From contig BSDZ01000004.1 of NCBI GenBank assembly GCA_030268105.1, positions 3,397,001 to 3,461,000 of the forward strand: DNA of 64,000 bases. The letters are read 5' to 3'. This DNA comes from Volvox africanus. Taxonomy: Eukaryota > Chlorophyta > Chlorophyceae > Chlamydomonadales > Volvocaceae. The notes beneath the pieces were generated by a model. The model was not told the origin of the DNA, searched no databases, and saw only the letters and a list, made by a program, of their open reading frames with translations. Of this stretch, positions 12,001 to 23,359 are shown one piece after another (position 1 is the stretch's first letter; every line of letters starts with the position of its first letter). The translations under genes and the position numbers were made by a program.

Positions 12001-14505
12001 GGCTGCAGACCCCTGTATGCCCCCCGCCGCTACTGCTATCCCTGCAAGAGAGCTGGGAGTTGCGGCTGTTGCCTCTGACACTGCTGGCTCCTCGGAGCCA
12101 GCGGATCTGCGGCCGCGCTTCGCAGGTGGCAGGGTCGCACTAGACAGCGCCACCTTGCCACCCCTCGGCATTTTCCGGCCAGCACCGCCGCTGTTGCTGA
12201 CACCACCACCACCACCACCACCCTCAGCCCCAATATCCATTCCAGCCGGCTGTTCTTGCCCCGGAATACAGGGCGTGGCAGTGGCCAGGGCCGCCTTCGT
12301 CATCATCGCGGCCTTCATCGCAGCAATGTGCTGCACACGCGCCTCCTTTAGCACATCCGGCCGGGAAATGTAAAACAGCATGCGCTGCAGCAGCTGACCA
12401 AAGGCCACATCAGGCGGAAGATTGGGCGGCAGCGAGCAGTAGGTGCGCAGGATTTTGTGTGCGATAACGTCCACACCCTGCGATAGCGGCATTGAAGCAG
12501 GCACGGGGCACGGCATGTGCTCATGCGCGAGATGCGCGTAAGTACGCTAGTACAGGGGCAAGAACAGGCCGCACGGTAGGTAGGCAAGCACCCAAGCCGC
12601 GTAGACGGAACCCAAAGCTAGGGAGCAGTACACGTTTGGCGAATCGGGCGGATTGCCCCTTCCGCGTCATGACGATGTTGTTGTGCCCCGTGTTAAAACG
12701 CAATTGCTTACTTTGCACATCGAGGCGCAGGGTACACTCCGCCGCCATGCAGGCCGGAGGTGTATCAACAGCAGAGCATTCTTGTTGGCAAGACCAAAAC
12801 ATGCATACGCTGGCATGTGTCAACTCGACTCCCTACTTCCCGTGATCACGATTGACTTGTAGCTCGTCCCAACCTGCCCTCAACCGGTCCTGACGCACCT
12901 CCATGTCCCGCAAGAGCGCCGAAACCGGCGCCTGATGTATGGCCCGGACGGCGGCTCCATACTCCTCAGCACCGTAGTTGAACGCCGCCCGTCCAAAGCC
13001 GTATCCCCACTTGCCATACCATGTGCGCATGTGCGCCGCGCTATATAAGAGCCTAAGAAGCATCGACGCCTTGTTGCTCACATCCTCCACGCTAACCTGC
13101 GGCCCGATAGAAGAAATGGTTTAGGATCCTCATGACACGCGCAGGCAATGAATCCCCCAAGTCACATCACTTCCTTAAAGGCAATCCCCAATCTCCTCTT
13201 AAGCCCCACATTGTCCTGCCATAGCCCCTCCTTGCCGGCTCTGCTGCACATGACATCTGCCCAAAGGCCTCCCTCCCCTCTGCTCTCCTTCCAGCCCCTT
13301 CCCGCACCTCCCGCGCACGCAGAGTGGAGCATAACACGTCCCACAAGCTCATCAGCTCTGGCCCCGACAGAGATGATGCCACGCTTGCCGCGGCGGGCGT
13401 GGCGGCCGCGCCTGCAGCGCTATCTGCGCCTTCTGTCTGCGCTGCGGCTGCCATTGCAGCCGCTGTGGCGGCAGCGCCATCACGGCCGTTGACCCGCAGC
13501 AAATGACCAAAGCCATTACCATGGATTATGCCATGGAGACAGTGCGTGGTCGAGTCGAAGATGGAGGCCGGCGCATTGTAGGCACTGTCCCGAGGGTCAC
13601 TGTCGTAGATTTCCACTGACAGGCTGCTTACCGCCGCCTTGGCAGGGTCCACGCGGCCTGTGGTGGTGGCAATGTGATTTTCGGTAAAGCACCAGAGACA
13701 GCCTTGCACATCGCCCTGCTTCTGACACCGTCCACAAACGCTACCCGCATGCGTCCCCACACCAACACGCCGGTGTGCAGCCCCCATATTTTATTCTACC
13801 CGGAAACAAGGGCCCCGTAACTGATAGAATTTAGCTTAGTTGCGTAGCGGTACCGAAAACCGGTACTGGTTCCCGCTTCAATCAGGGCCCATAGATGCAA
13901 CCCATGCAGGCTAAATAACCTGGGCGTCCTAGGAGCGATAGATCTGCTGGAGCGACGTGCAGGACCACCTGCTCCTTCCGCATTTTATCGAAGTTCCATA
14001 TGGCTGACCTGTGGCCGCAGCCTCCACCAGCGAAGGCAATTGGTCTGGATCAGAGAGGACGGCTGGACTGGGCAGGATGAAGTGGTAGCGGCAGTTGGAT
14101 ACGGGGTGATGCTGCCAGCCTGCAAATGCGAGCAGGTCGTAGACGGATGCCCAAGGGATGGATGGACAAAATCCACCAGGGTCAGCAAAGGAGCCCGGAA
14201 GGCTGGTGGGAACGAGTGAGGTCAGCACGTCGTTCCAGTGACCCGCGGGCGCGGTACTCACCCATGTTGCGGCACTGGTCACATATAGGTGGCGTGCCCG
14301 AAGATTCATCCAGGTGCTCCTCATAGATGTGCAGCTTAACGACGCCATTCTTGTGCTTTAATGGCACTATCCACGCAGTCGTCAACTGCAGCTTAAGCGG
14401 CACCAGGTTTCCGTAGTCCTTGAGGAACTGATTAATATTATGCTTAAACGGGCTGAGGTAGACGGGTGTTGTACCAGGCAGCCAAGGAAAGCTCAGATTT
14501 GCCAT
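1..14505 (-). CDS. MALE STERILITY 1 / MMD1 / PTC1-type protein with giant Gln/Ala-rich insertion (3' end beyond left edge)
   Basis: Proposed exons, reading down the minus strand: 14505-14262, 14119-14009, 13657-13308, 13096-12857, 12477-4255, 3966-3895, 3583-3503, 3119-3046 and 2680 to the window edge. All eight junctions keep phase and most use GT-AG sites with standard flanks; the weakest donor is at 12856. Seen in the sequence: start MANLSFPW, CDQCRNMGWQHHP (residues about 75-87, rebuilt exactly across the first intron), HGIIHGNGFGHLLRVNG, LSGPELMSLWDVLCSTL, VSVEDVSNKASM followed by TWYGKWGYGFGR, then after the insertion WLARLQLRDVMMETYRDF, VLDWVLKQ and RIGGYAIYRSKYTVTRSYYY. In land plants these blocks occur in this order in MS1/MMD1/PTC1, nuclear PHD-finger regulators of anther and meiosis genes. 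The protein is at least 4,000 residues against about 700 in plants. No PHD finger is visible; it would lie left of the window or be absent. Function in an alga is inference. Confidence 0.8.
4255..12477 (-). other. 8.2-kb exon coding a low-complexity Gln/Ala-rich insert
   Basis: This is the fifth exon of the MS1-type gene: 2,741 codons without a stop, phase 0 at both ends (acceptor before 12477, donor GTAAGG at 4254). Only the first 60 or so residues (GVDVIAHKILRTYCSLPPNL and on, Leu-rich and helical) and the last 20 or so look globular. The first third is Gln/Ala/Pro-rich with many poly-Q and poly-A runs. The remainder is acidic and Ala/Gly/Thr-rich, with no recognised domain. An ATG at 12516 opens the same frame, so an independent gene starting there cannot be excluded. 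The flanking exons join in phase, however, and carry adjacent parts of one plant domain family. Confidence 0.7.
10139..10196 (-). repeat. Longest poly-glutamine tract (CAG/CAA repeat)
   Basis: A run of CTG/TTG triplets on the plus strand reads as about 16 consecutive glutamines on the minus strand, just before the residues LSISADALAAL. CAG and CAA codons are mixed, which slows repeat expansion. Shorter Q runs lie throughout 8.6-11.4 kb. Confidence 0.85.
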
Positions 14506-15672
14506 CGACGGCCCCCAAAGTCGGACTCATCAGGTATGCTACTCTTTATTTTGAACCAAAACTACATCATCGCACCAGGCTCCAAGAGCTTGGTGTCCTT
14601 TCTTTGGGGAAGCCACTGTGGTTTTGGGCGCCGCTGCTTTCAGGCGCCCTAATCATTACAAAAGGAGTTCTACTTTGCCATTAAACTCATGTTTTGCGCG
14701 ATGTATTATTCTGCGTTACAGTCCGAAGACATAGTAAGTGTGTACTTTAGGGGTTTGAGGGAGTTGACAACTGCAACATACAAGCGAATTGTGAATTAAG
14801 CTCCAGTCAACATTATAAAGACACCTATGTTCTCTGCATGCGGGCTCACGTCTTCCTCAAGCCTATACGTACACATTGAAGCGAATTTCCTCTATCTCCT
14901 GCCAAGGCATTCGCTTCAGGCATTTCTTGCCATCAAGTGGTGATGGACTTCAAGCTTGAGGCGTATATCTTACATGAAGCAACGAACATATGCTTTACCC
15001 TAGGAAACGCGGGAACCCTGTCGTGTGGATTTTACGAGTGCAGCAGGCAGGGAAAGCGCTTGGTATTCAACTCAGCATCCATCGGATTGATGATTGCCTT
15101 TCCTGGCACCATCGGAAAAGCTTTCGGGGCCGTCAAACCTGAACGCCTCTATGCGTCCGCTTCGTTGACTCGCTGCATTGTACGCTGTATGCAGCATCAT
15201 TTGGCAATCAGTTTGTTGAATTCCAGATTTTATTTATTTATTAAAGACGACGGAACCCTTGCCTTGCAATCGCCAAGCAACTTTCATTGCTAACTGCCCC
15301 TAACGCCCAACGTTGTCAATTGTCAGCAGCTAGGTAAGTTGGTAGTGTTGGTAATCCATGTGATTCGTGTCATAAGTTCGGCCGTACATGTTCAATTATA
15401 TTTAGAAACGTATTGTTTATATAATGTAGGCAAAGGCAGGCGGCATGTCGCCTCTGCAAAGGTTGCAACTTGTAGACACTCGCAGAGTCTGTCGAACGTT
15501 TCAACAAGCAGGTGCAAATCTTTGTTAGGGTTTCGGCACCACATGAATGCCTCAAGGGATATTAGGTTGGCTGCTGTAGATGTGAGCAGACACAGAAGGC
15601 ATAGGCGATATGATATGGTTGAGTTTCATTCAATACCTGTTCGAGGCGATGATAACGAAGCAGGAAGAGGAG
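14506..15672. other. Intergenic stretch, no gene recognised
   Basis: This region lies between the start of the MS1-type gene and the proposed end of the next minus-strand gene, so it should hold the MS1-type promoter. It is more AT-rich than the coding parts. Short open frames exist (for example 14937-15293 plus), but they show no codon bias, family similarity or splice context that supports a gene. Confidence 0.6.
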
Positions 15673-18435
15673 TTAGAGGAGGATGGCACCATTTATGCCA
15701 GTACCTGGTCCGTAACTCGCACTTGCAGACAGGGCCTACCCTACCCCGCCTACTTCATACGGAATTGGGGCTGCAGGGACCCATGGCTATGTGTACACGG
15801 ATCGCCACGGTTTGGCTCGCACGCATCAAGGTCTGTACTTGCTCTCTCTCTCTCTCTCTCTCTCGTTATTTTTGAGGAAGGCTTCCATACGCTAGTCACC
15901 TTGCGTCCGTGAATTCACGGACCTTCGGAGCAAGTTGGGCACGGTCCACATCAGGGTAGGCCATTGACAACGTGCCACTGGTGGAGACGGAGATGGGGTG
16001 CGACATGCTGTCATACCCGCAGGTGGGTGCGTGTCGCTGGGCCGACCCTAGTTTGCAGTTGCTTGTCCATTGTCGTACAGGTTGCAGAATCAATCTTTGC
16101 GTGCTTGGCCAACGAGTAAAACCCCAAGCGCTGTTTGGCAGACGATTTCCTTGCTGATCCTTTGCGCTCGCGCGCTATGCTGTAGGGCTTGCATCCATTG
16201 GCTTGAGGTTACACACTGTGCTTTATGCCATCTGGACATATCACTTGAAGCATTCCCTCACAAAAGAGCCGTTTGTGGCAGCTCATCGCGTACTGGGGGG
16301 CACAGGCAGCTTGTTGCTGGTGAACGGCAGTGCCGCTGGGGTTGCATTTCATGGGCATCGATCACGCTGCCTCCCTTGGATGGTATGCCCGCCTGATCAC
16401 GCCACGGGCAAGAGCCGGGTACTTCACCGATCTGGGCGCCTATCTTCTGCAGCATGGGGTGACTACATCTGCTGCACCTTGACAGCTGTACTGACAGACA
16501 GAATGGGACATACGAGTAAGCAGGACACAGCCCGCAACAAGCCTATGGCTGTAAAAGACAGGCAGGCCCACCTGCTAGTTAGCCCGCGTCCCATGGCCAC
16601 AGTCGTTGCATTCCTGATGAGCACTTTGCTGCGGAATGTTCCCTCGGTGTCCTCTACGTAACCCCAAGCAAAGTCAATGATCACGCACCTAGCGGTTATT
16701 CTCTTCGTTTGAACCACATCATATATTATAAAAATTAAAAAGGAGCCATGTGAAGCCACATTATCTTAAATCTACCTGGACGGGAATCAGCCTAGATCTT
16801 GATAGAACCCCCCCTCCGGAATTGCTTGACCAAGTGAAAGAAATGCCACATCAGAAGCCCATTCCGTCAAGAATGATGAGAACTCCCGACATCTTAACCC
16901 CCCCTCACCTTCGCTCTCTCTGCATTTGCCAAATACCCACTTCACTAGGTCTATGAACGGGCGAAGGCCCTCTGCATCGCCCTGAAACGCGCAATCCCAA
17001 AGGCCTTAATTGAAGTTTATTGGCCCAGCCACTGCTGACCATATCTATGTTGACCGCACCACCCATACACGAAGCGGACATCACCCACACGCAAATTCCT
17101 ACGCAATGAACATGAGACCCCTTGTCATCATTCCGATTAGTTCTTCAAGGCAGGGGTCCCTACTTCAGGAGCCAATCCCGAGCTTACGGCTGTAAAACTA
17201 CGTATATAGTGGATTTGCGGCAGTCCCAAGTTTTGAGTTCTACTTGCAGTTTAGGGTTTTTGGGTTTTACTATAGCGCAGTCCTTGCAAGGGCTTCAGAG
17301 GAATGGGAGGACTGCAGATGCTGCACTTCAGCTGCCGCAGACGTCTTTGCTTTGGGTCTGTCTCCTCCATCAAGTCCAAGCATAGATTGCCGAATGAACA
17401 TGCCTTACACCCCGGCACTGTCCCAGGTACACGCTGACACGCTCTTGCTCTCACGCCACTCATAGTGTGTACAAACAACAATGATACGCTCCCACCGGCC
17501 CACATCCCATGCCTTACTGCGCCCTTTGCCCCTTCCCCCATCTCTGTGCTCATTCCTCGACCCTCATCACATCGGCCCCTCCCCCCCAGCCCCGCCGCCT
17601 GGCCCTGCTGCCACCCTGACCCCGGGTACCTCCACCACTGGTTTAGGTTGCCAGGACAAACGCAGCTGTTATTGCTGACCCGGCGAGGCAAATGCATCTG
17701 CCGCGAAGTAACCCAATATTTCCCGAGCCACCTGCTTTCCCTCCCCAGCGTGTTGGTCATGTTACACCTTCCACGACAGCTCCTCTGACCGCCCAGAGTG
17801 CGACGCTGTAGAGCCAGTCAAACGGTTAGACGATGATTTTGCGGCAGAAGCGCAATCACCGAGAAAACATTCGGGGGCGATGATTTGCGTACATGGCAGC
17901 AGTGACAACGAATATATGTGTAGAGAATGAATCGTGAATATGACCAAGTTGCACAGGCGGTGAATGGGAGGACTGGGGAGGCAGCCCTATAATAATTCTT
18001 GGCATGTTCATTGAGTCCCACCAGCCTGTTGCGCACATGGGTCAGGTCCACACTCGTGACGGTCGAGTTATTTCGGAAACCATTGGCTGTATACAGATTG
18101 TAATGGTAAAATGCGGTTCATGCATACAAGTCGGTTGACGCGCAAGTCTGCCACGCGAGTCACAATATCTGCGTATAACATATATAGCTCTGCACGGAGA
18201 GCGCGCTTCTCACGGCACCGGTGCAGTAGGTCGGGTCAAATCCAAGAACGGAAATCCGCACGCCTGCATATCTCCTATACCAGCAAAGTTGCCGGTCATA
18301 GCTTCGCTGGGACGTTTCAAGGTCAAAGCAGTTCACACGATATGCAGGCACGTCAAGCACGCTTACGTCACGGATCAAGTTAAGGACGCCTATCGAAGAG
18401 TCTATGCGGTCCATCGACCGGTATACAGAGAACTT
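15673..18435 (-). CDS. Unidentified multi-exon gene, partial model
   Basis: Several minus-strand stretches look like exons, but I do not recognise the family. Candidates: about 18435-18190 (starting MSKFSVYRSMDRIDSS), about 18065-17960 (contains DLTHVRNRLVGLNEHAKNYY), about 17400-17300 (contains CLDLMEETDPKQRRLRQLK), about 16990-16915 (GDAEGLRPFIDLVKWVFGK, bounded by gtttcag and GTGAGG), about 16690-16575 (contains WGYVEDTEGTFRSKVLIRN), 16007-15900 (HPISVSTSGTLSMAYPDVD), 15837-15754 and 15721-15673 ending in TAA. Only the last three were checked for phase continuity and they agree. The earlier joins are not established, so this may be more than one gene or a decayed one. Confidence 0.3.
15841..15864. 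repeat. (CT)n dinucleotide tract
   Basis: About eleven CT units. On the minus strand it reads (GA)n and falls in a proposed intron of the unidentified gene. Confidence 0.9.
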
Positions 18436-19600
18436 CGACATCCGACACCGGGTGGTCCTCCGAGTTGAGGATAAGCTAGCTGCTGAACGAGCATGTGTGT
18501 ATATATGGAGTAGTTATCTCATTGATCAGGCAGTAATAGTACCCTGTCTCATTCTTGGTGATATATTCCTCATAAACTGCTCGATCAGTGAGTGAGACAC
18601 TGTATGGGCCTCTGGTGCTAAAGGAGCGAGCGAGCGAGTGAGTTGTAGTATCCTGGGGTGTCTACGTCTACGGGTAGTATCCGGGTTGGACCGTGTATGT
18701 ATGGACATCTTCCGATTGTGCCTTTGCTTAGGCGGAGAGACAACATGAGTGAGGACCAAAGGACAGAACTAACTAATTATCAAGCGAGCCAGGGTACTGA
18801 GGCGCCGCTTGCGGGATAAATAAGGTGGCAAAGAAATACCCTGCTTCACCTTACGTCACGCATGGAACGAACATAGGTAGGCTAGCGGCAAAAACGACGT
18901 GCTGAAGTGGTGGTGATGACCCTGATGAGCCTTATATGCGATATGTGCCGTGCAGTACTAAGGGCGGTTTTTGGAGCTTTTCATGGTTCGCCACTCAAGC
19001 AACCGGTGCCTGTCCCGGTGATCCCAAACATGTGGGACTTTGTAGTTGAGACGGAATGAACGTCATAACCACTCTGTTATGACAATATTACCTATGTATT
19101 TCGGACCTTTTCACATATTAGGATTACGTCTTACGTGTAATTCCTCCCTCTTAATTTCACAAACCCTTTGGAACCAAACGGAGCCTTTCCTTTGGGATAT
19201 CCGATTTCCGAGGTGCCCATATTGTGATATAATGATTACAACTTTCTGTGCACTCAAGCTACCTAAAATCAAATAGCGAAATGGATCATGCTTTCCTGTT
19301 ACGCGTGGGAGTCCAACCGCGCAATACTCGATCATTATTCATGCATGATTGCTCACAGGCGATTCACGGGCAGCTAAGAAATTCAACAAGTAACAAGGCT
19401 GCGAGCCTTCGACCTTCGAGCAGTCCACGGGCATGTGTCGTACACGTGGAGGTTAATGGTTGCTGAAGCGGGACGCCCCTCCCGCAATCTGCTCCCACAA
19501 ACCCGGATGTGGCTACAATGTTTAATAGAATTTATATTCAAGCATTTTAATGGACTTTGGTCTCTAATTTAAGTTGGTTGGCGACTTTGAGCCTGCCGGC
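18436..19600. other. Divergent intergenic region, nothing recognised
   Basis: Lies between the unidentified minus-strand gene and the plus-strand zinc-finger gene and probably holds both promoters. A short GAGC tandem is visible near 18627-18640. No RNA gene or convincing reading frame was seen. Confidence 0.5.
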
Positions 19601-22600
19601 ATGAACCGTGCCGCTAGACGGTTTCGAACATTGCTGTATGCACTTGAGCAACAGCAGAAAGCGCCTTTATTGAATTACTTAGTAGAGATGCTTACGCGAT
19701 ATAACGTGTTACAACATCGGCAGTTCTGCGGCATTTGTCCAGCGCCGACACTTGCTTTCAGCCATGTGCGTCCTTGCCCAAATATCCACCATCTGCTATT
19801 TTCGTCTTCAGCATTATCCGCTTCAGCACCTTCAAACCCTGGGTGCGAGCCTGTGGCTCCGATATCGAGAGAGACTATTGGTCAAGTTGAAAATGCCGCC
19901 ACGACCAGCATCAATATGATTGATATTAATACTTCAAACGCGATCGTACCGCCGATGCATACTGGGTTGGTTTCGCTCGAATCCGATGCTGCGACGAACA
20001 CTTTGGAATTGTGGTATGACCTGCTTCGGCTCTTGCATGAGCACGGCGACTTCGAAGATAAAGAGACGCCACGGTGAGTGATAAAAATTTGGTCCGTTGG
20101 TTTTGTTATTTTTGTTGTTTTGGTATTGGGCCTAAAAATTGTTCCCCTTGTGACAGGGACTTGTTAATCCAACAGCAGGACGACGTGAAGGACGCCATTG
20201 TAAATTTTGCACGTCGTCGAGCTGACATCCTCTTCAATCTGCCGCCTCTGGAAGTGGCGGCTGTCGCAGAAGCGGAGCTACTGCCTCGGGACTTACCGGA
20301 CCGCAAATTGCGTAATGCAGATCGGCGGCTCAAGGAGACGTACGTCACTGGACGGGCCGCGGCCGGCCATGGGCAGTTGCACGCCACCATGCAGGATCTG
20401 TTGAGGGTGCTGCGGGACTGGGCGGTAGTACCCCCTGCTACGGTTGATACGGCAGCGCCAGGTGGGTGTGCAACTGTGTATGCACATGTAAGAGGTTGCG
20501 TGGTGGAGGAAGGTATTTGGGGGATGAGGGGAAGGCGGCGTGGGAAGAATGGGAGGGGGACGCAGCGTCTGTGTGTGTGGATGTGTTTATGTGTGCGTAG
20601 CTTTAATATGTAGCACGTGATATGGGAGGTGATCGAGTTGACCTGCCAACTCCCATCAACCTCTGTTTCATCACATGTTTGCTCGCCCGCAAGAGCCATG
20701 CATGTCAATGCCTTTGATGCCAAGTAGTGACCCATGGGTCGGTCATCTCCCTGTTACCTGTCAAAACCCCAAACCTCCTTTCCTCAACCCAATCGGTCGT
20801 GGTAACCCCCCGGAGCCTCCACCGTGGGTCCACACCTAACCTGAAGGTATTCGTACGTACACACACACTTCTCCCAATATGTGCCTTTCAAACACGCACA
20901 TACACACACAGCCCTAGCACCGGCGCTGCGGCACCTGCTAAGCTGCATCAGACACCTCGCCTCCCTGGAGCCCGATCCCGTGGCTATGGAGCGAGCTCAG
21001 CGCCTTGGGACTCCCACTGCCGCTGAATTGGTGGAACGGTTGGCAACGCAACCGTCAGCGGAGGATCGCCGAAAAGCGAAGGTGACGGCCTTCCTGGAGC
21101 GACGGTGAGGGGGATTTCGGCGGATGGGTACGGGGGGGGATGGCTGCGGGAGAGGGGGAGCGACTTGGACGGTATTTTGCAGTTCGGGGGTAGTGGTTGG
21201 ACGTTGACGGTTACTGTTAAAGGTTACCATGATGACTCTTTGTATGGATCTGGGGATTAGGCCGCGTCATATCATTCACGCTATAACTGGGTGCCTGTCT
21301 AGCTGCCTGCTCCTAAACATCATCACTGACCTTTTGTTCGCTGACCTGAATCCCGAGCACCAACACACACAGGAAGTCCTAGACACACAAATACACACGC
21401 ACACACACCTATGTACATCTTCCCCTTGACACGGGGCCTTTACTTCTCCGCGACTATGCAGTCACCGGCTGCGGGTACGGGATGCCGTGGGACGAGGTGC
21501 CGTACTCGAAGCCGGAGACTGGTTCTGTTCAAATTGTGGATCTGCGAATTGGAAGGACCGGCCGCGATGCTTCAGGTGTGTTTGGGGGTCTTATGATCTG
21601 GGTTTCGCTGCTTTGCATGTGTGGACAGCTTGATGCTGACATGTTCTTGGTCTTTTTCCGAACGCTTCAGGTGTGCGGCCCCGTCTAACAAGGCTGGTAA
21701 CAGCGTCGTGACGCCACATGATATTGCAGAGGTGTACGGTGACCGGCCGCCACGACGGCAGCCGCGCACGGCAACGGCAGCCGCTGATGCCGATGCACTT
21801 TACGATGCTCAGGCCGCGATGGCAGCGGAGGCGGCGGACGCCGCTGATGCTGCCTCCGTCGGCTCCGGTGGCAAAGCCAGCATACGTGGCGGCGCCGATT
21901 TGAGGAGCCCAGGCAGCGGCCGTACGACAAGGAACCGCAAGGCGCCGCTGCAGTTGCCGGGTGATGAGGAAGACGACGAGGGAGAGCGCCAGTGTCGTGG
22001 CGGCGGGCGACGGCAGCTGGCCGAGACGGCAGAGCTGCGAGGCCGGCCTGGGTTGCGGCGGCGGGCGGATTCGGACGATGGTGATGGTCCAGATCTGGAA
22101 CTGGATGACGACCAAGGAAGCCCGTATGCAGCGGAGGTAGGCGAACATCACTATACACTTCTCCCGTTCCATTTCACATTTACGTATTTATTTGGGCACT
22201 TACAGTAAGTTACAAAATCAAATTTTTGTTGTCTTTATATTTGTATTGGTATTTATATCGAACTAAGTGCTATAGTGATTTATGTTCTGTTGTCCTTCAT
22301 CGCTTCAGGCTTACTCTTTCCCCCTCGCCCGGTTGCTAAATCTTCCCGCCTCTATCCTGTCAGATTCGCTCATCGCCGATCTACCAACGTACAATGCGCG
22401 AGTACTACAGGGATGAGGACGAAGAGAAGGTGGAGTCCAGCGGCACCAGGGGCTGGCGTCGCGTGGACCCCAGCGGCAGCCGGGCTCACGGTCGGGCGAA
22501 CTCTCTCGTCCCTGGCAGCGACGGAGACTATGATAACGTGCGGCAGCGGCAACGCGGCAACCGGGTCTCGCGGTTCAACCAGCAGGAGGGTAAGTGGCTG

Positions 22601-23359
22601 CTGCAAGCTCTGCCACTTCCGGCCAACGGCGACTTGGGAGATCTAGATTTTGAAGAGTGGGAGGCGTCGGGGACGCGGCAGCACCGCCGTGACAGCGGTG
22701 GTGGCCGTGGTGGCCCACGTCGCAGCGATGCCGCTGACATTGATATCAATAGGGATGACGAGGATGGCCGCGAGGTCGAGGGAGGCGGCTTCAAGAGACG
22801 GCCCATGAGGAGTAAGAGTAGCAGTGGCTCGGGGGGCCCAGGCATAGGGTCCACTGCTAGTGGCTCGGGGCGTCGTGGAGGACGGCTCAATTGGTTGGAT
22901 GAGGACGCGGAGGATGGGGCACGGGAGAAGGAAGTCGAGCGGCCGTGGGATTTTGAGCGCCGTGACGGCAGGAGGGGCCGGTTTGGGGGACAGAAGACTG
23001 GCGACAATGATGGTGATGATGGTGATGTGGGAGAAGATGGGGAAGGGGAGCGCAAGTTCAGTCGCGGTAGGTTCGGTGCTGGGCGTATGGGTGGTAACGG
23101 GCGGCGAAGGGGTATGGCGACGAGAGAGAGGGAGGGAGAGGGAGAGAGGCGGCGAGAAACCTGGAGTCGGGGAAGCGCTGCCAGGCGGCTCGATGAGGAG
23201 GGGAATCGGGGGGAGGGGCTCACGGAACGTCAGAGGGGATCAGATGGGGGACGGAGTGGCGGCGGTGGAGGTGGAGGTGGAGGTAGGAGGTGGGAAGAGC
23301 CACCGTCTATTGGCGGCCGGAGGGGCAATGGTGGCGGCGGCGGCAGCGGCAGAAGGTAA
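19601..23359 (+). CDS. RanBP2-type zinc-finger protein, possibly VAR3/OZ-like organellar factor
   Basis: Six exons, all phases consistent: 19601-20073, 20157-20461, 20912-21104, 21462-21575, 21671-22136, 22364-23359; 848 residues. ATG 19601 (MNRAARRFRTLLYALEQQQ) is preferred because the frame upstream opens only with TTG. One RanBP2-type finger, W-x-C-x2-C-x3-N-x6-C-x2-C, sits at about residues 344-363 (DWFCSNCGSANWKDRPRCF, then RC) and is rebuilt across the exon 4/5 junction. Such fingers bind single-stranded RNA or protein. The N-terminal half is helical and Leu/Arg-rich (DAIVNFARRRADILFNLP); the C-terminal third is an Arg/Gly/Asp-rich low-complexity tail ending in poly-Gly. Plant VAR3/OZ proteins combine a helical N-terminus with RanBP2 fingers and act in chloroplast RNA editing or development. 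Placing this protein there is inference; a single finger is fewer than usual. Confidence 0.75.

Noticed and set aside
4203..12373. Numerous plus-strand frames of 60-265 codons opposite the giant exon
   Set aside because: Shadows of the GC-rich, low-complexity minus-strand coding sequence; they lack splice structure and family similarity.
14937..15293. 118-codon plus-strand frame
   Set aside because: No codon bias, no splice sites and no recognisable family; the opening region is AT-rich intergenic DNA.
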